A stretch of 64,000 nt of DNA from Candidatus Gastranaerophilales bacterium (GCA_944325065.1 CALUYS010000004.1:62001-126000), one strand, 5' to 3'; shown: positions 26,641-35,850, counted from the stretch's first letter. Notes: generated by a model from the sequence alone, not told the origin. Numbers and translations: made by a program.

Positions 26641-27996
26641 ATGAATGAAGAATGTGGTGTTTTTGCAGGTATTTTATTTGATAAAAATGAAAATATCATA
26701 GATAAAACTATCAAATCATTATCAAGCATTCAACATCGTGGGATACAAAGTTGTGGAGTTTGTATTTCTTATTGTGGTTATAATCAAATGCTATTTAAGG
26801 ATAGTGGACTTGTTAGTAATGTTTTTAACTTTCATAAAAAAAAAGATTTTAATGGTAATATGGCAATAGGTCATGTGAGATATTCTACAGTAAACGGTGA
26901 TTTAAGAGAAAATGCACAACCATTAAAAATTAAATTTAAAAACGATTATCTTTATTTGGTACATAATGGTCATATTCCAAATGTTTTGGTGATTAAAAAT
27001 GAGCTTTCTAAAACAGCTAAATTTGAAACACAAACAGATAGTGAAGTTATTTTAATAAAAATTATCTCTGAATTTGAAAAAAATAATTTGGATATAAGTT
27101 TTGAAAATATAGGTAAAGTTTTGTCTACTTTTTTTGATAAAGGTGCTTATTGCTTATGTTTTTTATATAAAGATAAAATTTTTGCATTTCGTGATAAATT
27201 TGGATTTAGACCGTTGTGGTTTTGTCAAACAAATGATGGTTTTTTTGTAGCATCAGAGGATATTGCTTTTAAAGATTTTAATATTGATAAAAAAATTGAA
27301 ATAATGCCAGGTTTTGGAGTTGAGTTGGATTTAAATAATTTTGAAATAAAAAAATTTGATTATTCCCACAAAAAAAAGATGTGTGTTTTTGAACATATTT
27401 ATTTTTCACATATTAATTCAAATATTTTTAATTACAATATATTTGAACAAAGAAAAAAGTTTGGTGAAATAATAGCTAAAAAAAATATAAAATTAAAAAA
27501 CAGATGTGATATTGTTGTTCCTGTTGTAAATTCAGGGATTTGTGCTGCAATTAGCGTTTCTAAAGTTCTTAATTTACCATTAAATTTTGCTATTTTAAAA
27601 AATAAAAAACAAAATCGTACCTTTATTGAGGTTGAAAATTTAAGACATAAAAAAATTGAACAAAAATTTAAAATCAAAAAAGAACTCATCAAAAATAAAA
27701 AAATTATTCTTGTTGATGATTCTATGGTTAGAGGAACTACAGCAAAGAATCTAGTAGGTAATTTATATAAAGCAGGGGCTAAAGAAATACACATGCTTAT
27801 TGCCTCTCCAATGCTAATAAACACTTGTTTGTTTGGTGTTGATATTCGTGATCAAAATGAACTTATAGCTAGTAAATATAAAAATGTTAAAAATCTTTCA
27901 AAAGAACTTGGTTTGACTAGTTTATGTTTTATTGACTTATTCGATATAAAAAACATATATCCCAAAGATGAATATTGTTTTGATTGTTTTTTATAA
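26641..27996 (+). CDS. purF: Amidophosphoribosyltransferase (divergent PurF)
   Basis: This 451-residue enzyme catalyses the first step of purine synthesis. The N-terminal glutaminase begins MNEECGVFAG, so the nucleophile is C5 behind a very short propeptide. The PRPP loop is clear in ILVDDSMVRGTTAKNLV, and the C-terminus ends in YCFDCF, consistent with the iron-sulfur form. Several usually invariant positions differ: VVNSG where PDSG is expected and NRTFI where GRTFI is usual. It starts 20 bases after mutL. The divergence suggests relaxed or altered constraint, or a paralogue. Confidence 0.85.
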   Translation: MNEECGVFAGILFDKNENIIDKTIKSLSSIQHRGIQSCGVCISYCGYNQMLFKDSGLVSNVFNFHKKKDFNGNMAIGHVRYSTVNGDLRENAQPLKIKFKNDYLYLVHNGHIPNVLVIKNELSKTAKFETQTDSEVILIKIISEFEKNNLDISFENIGKVLSTFFDKGAYCLCFLYKDKIFAFRDKFGFRPLWFCQTNDGFFVASEDIAFKDFNIDKKIEIMPGFGVELDLNNFEIKKFDYSHKKKMCVFEHIYFSHINSNIFNYNIFEQRKKFGEIIAKKNIKLKNRCDIVVPVVNSGICAAISVSKVLNLPLNFAILKNKKQNRTFIEVENLRHKKIEQKFKIKKELIKNKKIILVDDSMVRGTTAKNLVGNLYKAGAKEIHMLIASPMLINTCLFGVDIRDQNELIASKYKNVKNLSKELGLTSLCFIDLFDIKNIYPKDEYCFDCFL

Positions 27997-28035
27997 GATA
28001 TATTATGTATTATTATAATATTTAACTATACCAAC

Positions 28036-28958
28036 AAGCAATCGAAACACTACCATTTAAGGTGAAGTAGAATAGCAAGAAAAAGGGAATAGTAGAGATA
28101 AAATAATTTTTGGATATTTATGTTCTAGCGAACTAGATAAAATAACAATACTTGAAGGCGAAGGAATGTTAAGAAGAACAATATTAAAGAGTTAGAAAGA
28201 AGTCCAATTGATATATCAAGAGAATTGAACCGTCAAAAACTCTAAATTACTAAGATAAATATATATCAAAAACAAATGAAAAGAATTACATAAAAATGAA
28301 AGAATCCATATCTGTCATTATTTTTGGTATAAAATTTAATCAAAAATAACTCAAAATATGGATATTTTTCCTCAAAAATAAATTATGGTATTTATTACTA
28401 ATACGCCTAAATGGAAGACAAACAAGAAATGTAGGAAGATTTTCTTATCGTGGAACAGGTAAGAATAAAAATAAATGAATATAAATTAGTTCGTTTTAAA
28501 GCATATAAAATAGAATTAAGAAAAATAAGATGTAAAAAATCAAGTTGTTTAACAGTGATGGTAGATAGATTGAGCCGTAAGACAATTATTGAAAAAAACG
28601 GCCTCAAAAACATCTAACATGACCTCTACATCCATTATTAGAGCTATGAAGCCGTATCGAAATACAGTTAAAAGTATAACATATGATAATGGATGTAAGT
28701 TCTTTAAACATAAAAAAAATAACAAAACGCTTAACATTAAATCATATTTTTGTAAGCCATATGCAAGCTCTGAGAAAGGAACAGTGGAAAATATAAATGG
28801 ACTAATTAGAAGGTTCTTTCCAAAAGGAACAAACTTTGATACAATAACAGAGGAAGAAATCGTGTATGTTGAAAATTGGATTAACAATATACCAATGAAA
28901 GTTCTTAATTATATGACACCTGAACAAGTTTTTCAACTTCATAGTGTTGCGATTGCTT
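28036..28958. mobile_element. Degenerate IS30-family insertion sequence with terminal inverted repeats
   Basis: The left end AAGCAATCGAAACACTA (28036-28052) and the right end TAGTGTTGCGATTGCTT (28942-28958) are inverted copies matching at 16 of 17 positions. Between them lie fragments of an IS30-type transposase in several frames. The element is about 920 bases, near the usual size of about 1.1 kb after internal loss. It sits between purF and a C-terminally shortened PIG-L gene and is no longer able to make an intact transposase. Confidence 0.8.
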
Positions 28959-28963
28959 CTTGA
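28140..28963 (+). pseudogene. IS30-family transposase remnant
   Basis: Fragments in order: KELERSPIDISRELNRQ near 28188-28245 (the IS30 helix-turn-helix block), GRQTRNVGRFSYRGTG near 28415-28460, VMVDRLSRKTII near 28560, and from 28600 a continuous C-terminal part with SITYDNGCKF and YFCKPYASSEKGTVENING, the DDE-type integrase core. It ends IPMKVLNYMTPEQVF, typical of IS30. Stops and frame changes separate the pieces, so the gene is dead. Its last codons run through the right inverted repeat. Confidence 0.82.
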
Positions 28964-28965
28964 AT

Positions 28966-29559
28966 TCACCCATAATTTTTTGTTGCAATTTGTGATGAGT
29001 GAGAGTTTATTTTTTCTAGTTTTTTGCTTATAACAGAACTTATATCCACATAATAATTTGGCATATTTATAGTTGACCACACTTCATAAAATGCTATTTT
29101 GAGATTTTTTTTATATTTCCCCACTTGAAGCAATTTATATAAAAGTAAACTTATTGATTTATGATCTTTATGTTGGTCTAAAATGTATGGGATAAAAATT
29201 ATGTCATAATTTGAAATATCAATATTTTTAAATAATTTAAAACCTTTATTAATTTTTTTGTCATTTAAATCAAACAGTTGGTAATGAATATTTGAGGTTG
29301 CCATAGCTTTTTGCATTTCAACTTTTCGTATTGACTTATCATTGCCATAAGTTAAACAGACAACTTTAAAGTTATCGGGATATAAACTTAAAATTCCTCC
29401 ACAGCCAATACTTTCATCATCAGGATGTGGTGCAATCAAAAGACATTTGTCAATTTGCTTAATTTTTAACTCTATTGGCTTTATATTTACATCTAAAAAC
29501 GGGGTAAATATTTTACTTATTATTGTTTTATATAAAAACTGCATAATATATTTTTTCAT
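28966..29559 (-). CDS. PIG-L family deacetylase, probably truncated at the C-terminus
   Basis: The zinc-binding motif LIAPHPDDESIGCGG and the later DQHKDHKS identify an LmbE/PIG-L type N-deacetylase, a family that removes acetyl groups from amino sugars or related compounds. The protein stops at SHSSQIATKNYG, where family members usually continue with a further 20-40 residues. The stop lies 8 bases from the right end of the IS30 remnant, so insertion probably removed the tail. ATG at 29559 is preferred; an upstream TTG at 29595 is possible and lies near no ribosome site. The function may be lost. Confidence 0.78.
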   Translation of the reverse strand: MKKYIMQFLYKTIISKIFTPFLDVNIKPIELKIKQIDKCLLIAPHPDDESIGCGGILSLYPDNFKVVCLTYGNDKSIRKVEMQKAMATSNIHYQLFDLNDKKINKGFKLFKNIDISNYDIIFIPYILDQHKDHKSISLLLYKLLQVGKYKKNLKIAFYEVWSTINMPNYYVDISSVISKKLEKINSHSSQIATKNYG

Positions 29560-29666
29560 AAAAAAAAATATATAATAAATCCTCTGAATTAACAATAGAC
29601 TAAAAATATATAAATATTTGCAAAAATTGGCACAAAACTTATATATTTTATAAAAAAATAAAATAG

Positions 29667-29675
29667 TGTTATAAT
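29667..29675 (+). promoter_or_regulatory. Extended -10 promoter of the sensory hydrogenase operon
   Basis: TGTTATAAT matches an extended -10 box (TG, one base, TATAAT at 29670-29675), about 48 bases before the first gene. No good -35 box is seen, as is acceptable for this promoter class. Confidence 0.5.
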
Positions 29676-29723
29676 AAAATAAATGAATAAAATAAAAAAT
29701 GTAAAATAAATAAAAAGGTTATT

Positions 29724-29990
29724 ATGTCAAATGAAATAAAAATATGCATGGGAAGTTCATGCTTTGCACGTGGTAATAATGAAAACTTAGAGATTATTGA
29801 GACATATATAAAAGAAAATAATTTAGAAGTAAAGTATGAGCTTGTGGGGTCTCGTTGTGAGAACAAGTGTGAATGTGGTCCTATAATAATAGTTAATGGC
29901 ATTGAATATCATGATGTTACAAAAGAAAAATTGATTGAAATATTAGGAAAAATAAAATATGAACAAACTATTTCCCGTCTATACTCTTAA
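29724..29990 (+). CDS. Thioredoxin-like [2Fe-2S] ferredoxin (NuoE/HydC-like)
   Basis: This 88-residue protein has the spaced cysteines of the thioredoxin-like ferredoxin fold: C8 and C13 in KICMGSSCFARG, then C45 and C49 in SRCENKCECGP (C51 is also present). Such proteins pass electrons between NAD(P)H-linked partners and hydrogenases. It overlaps the HydS-like gene by 32 bases, so the two are co-expressed and probably interact. AAGG lies about 10 bases upstream of the start. Confidence 0.85.
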   Translation: MSNEIKICMGSSCFARGNNENLEIIETYIKENNLEVKYELVGSRCENKCECGPIIIVNGIEYHDVTKEKLIEILGKIKYEQTISRLYS

Positions 29991-31698
29991 AAATGAGTGT
30001 CACGATTGTTATCGTTGTGTTCGAGAATGCCATGTTAAAGCAATAAAAATAAAAGATGGTCATGCTTCGGTATTAAGTGAAAAATGTATTAATTGTGGTG
30101 AGTGTGTTAAATCTTGTCCTTCAAATGCAAAAAGGATAAGATATGACATAAACCGTGTCAAAGCAATAATGTCAAGTGGTAAAAAGTTGTATGTTTCACT
30201 TGCTCCAACTTGGGTTGGTGTGTTTGATTATTCTGCTTCAAAAATGATAGCTATATTAAAAAAATTGGGATTTGAAGCTGTAAGTGAAACAGCATTAGGC
30301 GCTCAAGAGGTTTCAATAAAAACATCAAATATTCTTAATAAAAGTCAAAAAGGGCTTTTTATTTCATCTGCTTGTCCTGTTATTGTTGAATATATTAGAC
30401 TTTATTACCCAAAATTTGCAGAAAATATTGTTCCTATAGCTTCACCCGCGTTAACTCATGCAAAAATGTTAAAGGAAGCTTATGGCAATGATATTGCAGT
30501 TGTGTTTATTGGACCTTGTGTTGCAAAAAAAAGTGAATCAGATAGACATCCAGATCTTATTAATGTTAGTTTGACTTTTGAAGAGCTAAATTATTGGATA
30601 AAAGAAGAGTTTATTGATGTTAACAATCTTAGCCAAAATCAAAATGACAATTTTGTACTTGCCAATTCAAACGAAGGAGCTATTTACCCTATTGAAGGTG
30701 GAATGAATGAAACAATAAAAAAATCAGGTGTTGATGAAAATACTCAGTTATTGAGCATAAGTTCACTCAGCGCATTTGATAAATCAATAAAAAATTTAGA
30801 ACCCCAAAAATTGGATAAAAAAATATTTATAGAAGCACTTGCTTGTTCAGGCGGATGTATTAATGGTCCTTGTATATCAAGTTCTAAATCAAGTATAAAT
30901 ATTACATCCAATATATTGAAAAATATTAAATATAGAAAGAACATTCCTAATGAAGCAAATATTGTTGTTGCTGAAAACTATGAAGCAAAACCCGTTGAAA
31001 ATCATATTTATCCCTTAGATCAAATTGAAGAAGCAATGAAACGTATAGGTAAATACAATGAAGAAGATGAGCTAAATTGTGGTGGTTGTGGTTATAAAAC
31101 TTGTCGAGATCTTGCGAATGCACTTATTTCAGGAGAAGCAGAGCCTTCAATGTGTGTTTCTTATATGAGAAAAATAGCTATGCAAAAAGCAGCTGCAATG
31201 CTTCGTTGTATGCCTTCAGCTATGGTTATGGTTGATAGTAATTTAAATATTATGGAAGCAAATGATTCTTTTATGAAAATGTTTTGTGATGACTCTATGT
31301 ATGAAATTTTAAGCCAGTCAAATGATGGATTAAAAGGTGCTGCAATTGATAGAATTGTGGATTTTGGTGATGTATTTAAGGATGCATTAAAATCAGGTAA
31401 AGATATTCATAAAGAACATCATATAATAAATAATCGTATTTATGATATTTCGGCTTTTACCGTTGAAAAAGGATTACTTGTTGGTGCAATAATAACTGAT
31501 GTTACAAAATCTGAAACAAATCGAGAAAAAATAGCTACAAAAGCTCATGAGGTTATTTCAAAAAATATAGCAATTGTACAAAATATTGCTTGTTTACTTG
31601 GTGAACATATGGTTGAAACAGAGTTACTTTTAAATTCAATAGCACAAGGGTATGATGTTAAAAGTGAAATACAAAATAATGAGGCTTCTGAAAAATAG
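29959..31698 (+). CDS. Sensory-type [FeFe]-hydrogenase with PAS domain (HydS-like)
   Basis: Domains in order: two 4Fe-4S clusters (C14, C17, C20, C24 and C43, C46, C49, C53); the H-cluster domain (about 70-320); an RnfB-like Fe-S motif CGGCGYKTC with C399; and a PAS domain from about residue 408. H-cluster motifs are SSACP (136-140), GPCVAKK (185-191) and ALACSGGC (C296, C300). In L1 the usual proton-relay cysteine is alanine (A138), while the cluster ligand C139 is kept. That substitution and the PAS tail are known from sensory hydrogenases such as Thermotoga HydS. It probably senses hydrogen or redox state rather than producing hydrogen in bulk. The phosphatase gene follows with a one-base overlap. 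Confidence 0.88.
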   Translation: MNKLFPVYTLKNECHDCYRCVRECHVKAIKIKDGHASVLSEKCINCGECVKSCPSNAKRIRYDINRVKAIMSSGKKLYVSLAPTWVGVFDYSASKMIAILKKLGFEAVSETALGAQEVSIKTSNILNKSQKGLFISSACPVIVEYIRLYYPKFAENIVPIASPALTHAKMLKEAYGNDIAVVFIGPCVAKKSESDRHPDLINVSLTFEELNYWIKEEFIDVNNLSQNQNDNFVLANSNEGAIYPIEGGMNETIKKSGVDENTQLLSISSLSAFDKSIKNLEPQKLDKKIFIEALACSGGCINGPCISSSKSSINITSNILKNIKYRKNIPNEANIVVAENYEAKPVENHIYPLDQIEEAMKRIGKYNEEDELNCGGCGYKTCRDLANALISGEAEPSMCVSYMRKIAMQKAAAMLRCMPSAMVMVDSNLNIMEANDSFMKMFCDDSMYEILSQSNDGLKGAAIDRIVDFGDVFKDALKSGKDIHKEHHIINNRIYDISAFTVEKGLLVGAIITDVTKSETNREKIATKAHEVISKNIAIVQNIACLLGEHMVETELLLNSIAQGYDVKSEIQNNEASEK

Positions 31699-32861
31699 TG
31701 TTTATTGATATTGATTGTACGCAAGAAAAGAAATATAATCAAAATGCATATGGAGATTATTTTGTATCAAAAAGATATTGTGATACGGGTAGGCTTATTG
31801 CGGTTTTGTCAGATGGTCTTGGAAGTGGGATTAAAGCAAATATTTTGTCTTGTATGACTGCAACTATGCTTCTTAAGTTTATTGAAGCACAATCTAGTAT
31901 TGAAAATGCTTGTGAAATTGTTATGAATTCACTTCCTGTTTGTCAGGTTCGTAAAATAAGTTATTCAACATTTTCAGCTATTGATATAAGTGATGATGGA
32001 GTTGCAAAAATTGTTGAAGAAGGGAACCCACAATTTTTATGGATACACAATAATAATGTTATGGAACCAGATTATCAATTAATTAACTCTAAAACATTTA
32101 AAAATAGGCATATGCACATCTATAAAATAAAATTAGAAGAAAATGATAGACTGATTTTTTGTTCAGACGGTGTAACACAAGCAGGCTTGGGTACAAAACA
32201 TTTAAAACTTGGTCTTCGTCGAGAGGGGTTAATTGATATAGTTTTAAAAAAAATAAACCAATGTCCTACAATCTCAAGTCGTGATTTGACAAAATATATT
32301 GTAAATGAAGCAAAAAATATAGAAGTTGACCGTCTTGCAAAAGATGATATATCGGCTTGTTCAATATATTTTAGAAAGCCAAGAAGTGCTTTACTATTCA
32401 CAGGTCCACCATATCATAGTGACAAAGATAGCTATTATGCTAATGTTTTTAAAAATTTTGAAGGTAAAAAAGCAATATCAGGTGGCACAACAGCCAATTT
32501 ATTATCTCGTGAGTTAAAAAGACCAATAGAAACAAAATTGACTATTGATTCTGGAAAATTACCAAAAGAATCATATATGGAAGGCGTCAGTCTTGTCACT
32601 GAAGGGATTTTAACGTTAACAAAAGCAAGTGAATACCTTGAAATGAAACCCGTTTGTGTTTGTGATGATGCAGCAGGAAAACTTGTCAAGTTTTTTTTAG
32701 ATTCCGATGTTATAAATTTTATGGTTGGAGCTAAACTTAATCAAGCTCATTACGACCCAAATCTACCTATCGAAATTGAAATAAGAAAAAATATTGTTAA
32801 AAAAATAGCCAAAATTTTAGAAGAAAAATTTTTTAAGCGTGTTTCAATTCAGTATATGTAA
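31698..32861 (+). CDS. SpoIIE-type PP2C phosphatase linked to the sensory hydrogenase
   Basis: This 387-residue protein starts with GTG at 31698, overlapping the hydrogenase stop by one base. Residues 1-230 are a SpoIIE/PP2C phosphatase domain with metal aspartates in AVLSDGLGSG, FCSDGVTQAG and KDDISACS. A second domain of about 155 residues (LLFTGPPYHSDKDSYYANVF onward) has no fold I can name. The probable role is output: the hydrogenase state is passed to a phosphatase that dephosphorylates a serine or threonine on a target such as an anti-anti-sigma factor. No such target is encoded nearby. Confidence 0.85.
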   Translation: MFIDIDCTQEKKYNQNAYGDYFVSKRYCDTGRLIAVLSDGLGSGIKANILSCMTATMLLKFIEAQSSIENACEIVMNSLPVCQVRKISYSTFSAIDISDDGVAKIVEEGNPQFLWIHNNNVMEPDYQLINSKTFKNRHMHIYKIKLEENDRLIFCSDGVTQAGLGTKHLKLGLRREGLIDIVLKKINQCPTISSRDLTKYIVNEAKNIEVDRLAKDDISACSIYFRKPRSALLFTGPPYHSDKDSYYANVFKNFEGKKAISGGTTANLLSRELKRPIETKLTIDSGKLPKESYMEGVSLVTEGILTLTKASEYLEMKPVCVCDDAAGKLVKFFLDSDVINFMVGAKLNQAHYDPNLPIEIEIRKNIVKKIAKILEEKFFKRVSIQYM

Positions 32862-32887
32862 AATTTAATATTAACTATATAATTATA

Positions 32888-32918
32888 TTGACATATCGAA
32901 TTTATTATTTATTATAGT
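32888..32918 (+). promoter_or_regulatory. Candidate promoter for the NTase-like gene
   Basis: TTGACA at 32888-32893 and TATAGT at 32913-32918 are separated by 19 bases, slightly long. GGGAG at 32944-32948 is the likely ribosome site for ATG 32959. Confidence 0.5.
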
Positions 32919-32958
32919 TATATATTTTTGCATTTTAATCCTAGGGAGATAGTGTGCT

Positions 32959-34338
32959 ATGAAAGTTATGGGGACTCAATGTTGTATTGAGAATAATTAT
33001 TTACAAGTTAAAAAAGATAAAATACAAAATTTGAGTATGAATGCTAATTATAAAAAGAAAGTTAATAAAAAGGAACCTTTTGATACAAAATTTTCACAAT
33101 CGTATTTAATACAGCGAAATTTATTACCAATAAAAAAATATCCGTTTAAAAATGGTCGAATTAGTTTTGGTAAACCTGTTTATTTGCCACAATGGGATGG
33201 TTATTCTTCAACATTGGATATTATTCGTTTTATTAGACGATTTGATTTGTTAAAACATGCAAAATACACGGATATTTCAGAAATGTATGAAAAGGATGAA
33301 TATAAAAGAAAAACTGAACTTCACGAAAATAAAGCAATAAGGGCAAAAAATTTTAGTTTTTTGGATGAAATCGGAGACTTTTTTGGTCCTAGGATATTTG
33401 TCAAGTATTATAAAGATTTAACAGGATTTCCTAATTTAAAAGAATCCACACAAAAAATTAAAGATGAATTTAAAAGAACAATTAATGTAGCTTCAACAAA
33501 CACAAATAAAATGTTTGGTATCAATTCACACGTAGCTGATATAGTTACATATGGTTATGATGAAATGTGTTCGGTTGGATTGGGTTATGCATGGCCCGGT
33601 AGTGATTTAGATAAAGCATTTATAATAATAGAAGGTTCAGATAGTTCTTCAAAAGACAAAGAAATTGTTAATCAATATCGTGGGCAATTGTGGGAAAATA
33701 TGGATCAACGAATTTTAAGTATAAATCATTATGCTGCATTTCCAAGTGTTTATACAAAAAAACAAGTTATGGATAATATAGATCTATTTGATGAATATAC
33801 AAAAGATTATACTGAACTTGATAAAATGATAGCATATAGTGCAATTAATCATACAAAAGATCCTATAAAACGAGCTCAATTTAATCTTGAGTTATCGGAA
33901 AAATTACCTCAATATCTTAAAGAAGAGGCTAAAAACTTTGCTTACTTTATTGAAACTCTTCGAGAATGTAATATTTGGACATATGATAAAGCTTGGGATA
34001 AGGAATTATCAGCAAAAATGACAGCTTCAAAGTTTTGTCAAATGTCAAATGTTTCAGGCATAAGATATCATCACAACAAACATAAAGAATCATTCGAATT
34101 AAAGCCAAAGTTGAAAGCTCGTAAAAATGTTGAAAAATCTTTTGAAGATTGGGATAGTAAAAAACAATATAATTTTATTAAAAATATAATTAAAAATATG
34201 TGTGGAGATGGTGAAGAAAACGAATGTTTTATATGTCCTGATGGGACACGACAATTAATGTTGGACGATATGTTAATAGGAAGAATACCTGTTGAAAAGT
34301 ATCCTAAAATTTTGAATTTAAGTGATTTTCAAGATTGA
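32959..34338 (+). CDS. Candidate nucleotidyltransferase-fold protein with SFG tag
   Basis: I do not recognise a named family. The 459-residue protein has a basic N-terminus with a SFG motif at residues 69-71 (GRISFGKPVY), the tag shared by other proteins in this window. Residues 204-218 read CSVGLGYAWPGSDLD, which fits the polymerase-beta nucleotidyltransferase pattern GSx-G-x-A-x-P-x-SD-x-D with cysteine replacing the first glycine; D216 and D218 would bind metal. The rest is helical and charged. A Cys cluster ECFICPDG sits near residue 430. The downstream PHP-domain gene follows after 14 bases. The NTase assignment is inference from one motif. Confidence 0.5.
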   Translation: MKVMGTQCCIENNYLQVKKDKIQNLSMNANYKKKVNKKEPFDTKFSQSYLIQRNLLPIKKYPFKNGRISFGKPVYLPQWDGYSSTLDIIRFIRRFDLLKHAKYTDISEMYEKDEYKRKTELHENKAIRAKNFSFLDEIGDFFGPRIFVKYYKDLTGFPNLKESTQKIKDEFKRTINVASTNTNKMFGINSHVADIVTYGYDEMCSVGLGYAWPGSDLDKAFIIIEGSDSSSKDKEIVNQYRGQLWENMDQRILSINHYAAFPSVYTKKQVMDNIDLFDEYTKDYTELDKMIAYSAINHTKDPIKRAQFNLELSEKLPQYLKEEAKNFAYFIETLRECNIWTYDKAWDKELSAKMTASKFCQMSNVSGIRYHHNKHKESFELKPKLKARKNVEKSFEDWDSKKQYNFIKNIIKNMCGDGEENECFICPDGTRQLMLDDMLIGRIPVEKYPKILNLSDFQD

Positions 34339-34352
34339 TTTTATGAGGTTAT

Positions 34353-35699
34353 ATGCAATTTAATAATTTAATAATAAAATATAATAGTAAAAATTTTCAG
34401 CCATCTTTTAAATCCAAAAACAACAATCAACCGAATTGTGAAATAGACAATGATAAGAATAAAAAGAAAAAAACTATAATTATTTCAACAGCTGTTTCGA
34501 TTCCCTTTGTAACGCTTGGTATAATTTATGGGATAAAATCTCATAAAAAAACAAATATTTATAATGACTTACCTTGTGTTATGCAAAAAAATGAATTTCT
34601 ATCGACTTTAAAAACTAAAAAGAGAGAAAACTACCAAAAAACTACTCAAAATATGGAAAAAGGAATTTTTCAACTTGATTTGCATTCACATTCAAATTAT
34701 TCTGACGGTTATGCAAAAGTTGAGAATATTTTAAATCAAGCTTGCGAATATGGAAATAAAATTTATAATAAAACAGGCAACAAATTTATCTTTGCATTAA
34801 CAGACCACGATTCGGTTGAAGGGGTTATTGAGGCTCTTGAAATTATTAAAAAAGACCCTAAAAAATTCAAAAATATTAAATTTGTGCCAGGTGTCGAGCT
34901 AAGTTTTAATATACTTGATAAGGATATGCAAATTAAATCAGGCGAATTGCTTATACATTGCATTAATCCAAACGATAAGAATATACAAAGTCTGACGACA
35001 AAAACTAAAAATAATCGTAAAATAATGATAGATAAAACGATTGAAAACCTTGGAGTTGGTTATTCTATTAACGAATTAAAAAAATATTTCTTAAAAGATA
35101 ACTATGAAACTTTTGCATATAATTTACATTATCGTGTTCATAATTATGCACAGATAAAAAATCGTGTTAATAAAATGGCAAAGGAGCAAAGTTGTGAGCC
35201 TTGTGAATTATTTGAAAAGTTAATGCAAAAATATGTTTTTGATATAAATGGTAAAAGAAAAATACAAAAACCTAATATAACTTATGAAGGTTTTGATAAA
35301 TTTTTAATAGCAAATAAAATTGAAACTAAAACAAAAGCTTTTGATGAAGAAATTGAAAAGAAATGTCAAAAATATTCTCCAAAAGTTGTTAATGGAAAAA
35401 TTGTGGGAGAAAGCGAAAATAATTTTGAAAAAATTATTGAAACTTTAAAAGATGATAAAAATCTGATTATAGGTTTTGCTCACCCTTACTTTTTTGCAAA
35501 GGATTTGGTTAATCCAAAAGAAACTTTAACATATATGGTTAAAAATTCAAAAGGGTTAATTAAAACAACAGAAAAATTTCATATGGGTTATAGTAACTCC
35601 ATTGATAAGGCTAAAATTGAAGAATGTAATAAAATTCTTGATGATTTAAATTTGGAACCATTGGGTGGATATGATAATCATAAAGCTAATTTTATATAA
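34353..35699 (+). CDS. Membrane-anchored PHP-domain phosphoesterase-like protein
   Basis: This 448-residue protein has an N-terminal tag FQPSFKSK (residues 15-22), a transmembrane segment at about 41-60, and a PHP metal-dependent domain. PHP motifs are DLHSHSNYSDG (H111, H113), LTDHDS (D151-D153), PGVELSFN and FAHPYF, with a final GGYDNHKANF. PHP enzymes hydrolyse phosphoesters such as histidinol phosphate, nucleotides or DNA ends; the substrate here is unknown. An internal insertion (about residues 210-350) is unusual. GAGG precedes the start, and the upstream candidate NTase gene is probably in the same operon. Confidence 0.8.
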   Translation: MQFNNLIIKYNSKNFQPSFKSKNNNQPNCEIDNDKNKKKKTIIISTAVSIPFVTLGIIYGIKSHKKTNIYNDLPCVMQKNEFLSTLKTKKRENYQKTTQNMEKGIFQLDLHSHSNYSDGYAKVENILNQACEYGNKIYNKTGNKFIFALTDHDSVEGVIEALEIIKKDPKKFKNIKFVPGVELSFNILDKDMQIKSGELLIHCINPNDKNIQSLTTKTKNNRKIMIDKTIENLGVGYSINELKKYFLKDNYETFAYNLHYRVHNYAQIKNRVNKMAKEQSCEPCELFEKLMQKYVFDINGKRKIQKPNITYEGFDKFLIANKIETKTKAFDEEIEKKCQKYSPKVVNGKIVGESENNFEKIIETLKDDKNLIIGFAHPYFFAKDLVNPKETLTYMVKNSKGLIKTTEKFHMGYSNSIDKAKIEECNKILDDLNLEPLGGYDNHKANFI

Positions 35700-35820
35700 A
35701 AATATTTGTTATTTATAGATAATAAAATTTTTATTTAAACTTTTTATTTAAAATTTACCTTAAAGAAATAATAAGAACAGAGATAATATAGTCATTAATT
35801 ATATTATAAATAGAGAATAT

Positions 35821-35850
35821 AAAAAAAGAAGCTTAAAAGCTTCTTTTAAA
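35821..35850 (-). terminator. Intrinsic terminator of tRNA-Glu
   Basis: On the minus strand AAAGAAGCTT and AAGCTTCTTT form a 10-bp stem followed by a T-run, directly after the tRNA. The flanking A and T runs mean it may also act on the plus strand for the PHP gene. Confidence 0.8.

Noticed and set aside
29620-29650. A sigma-54-like TTGGCAC box upstream of the hydrogenase operon
   Set aside because: The matching TTGC element at the -12 position is absent, and an extended -10 box is closer to the gene.
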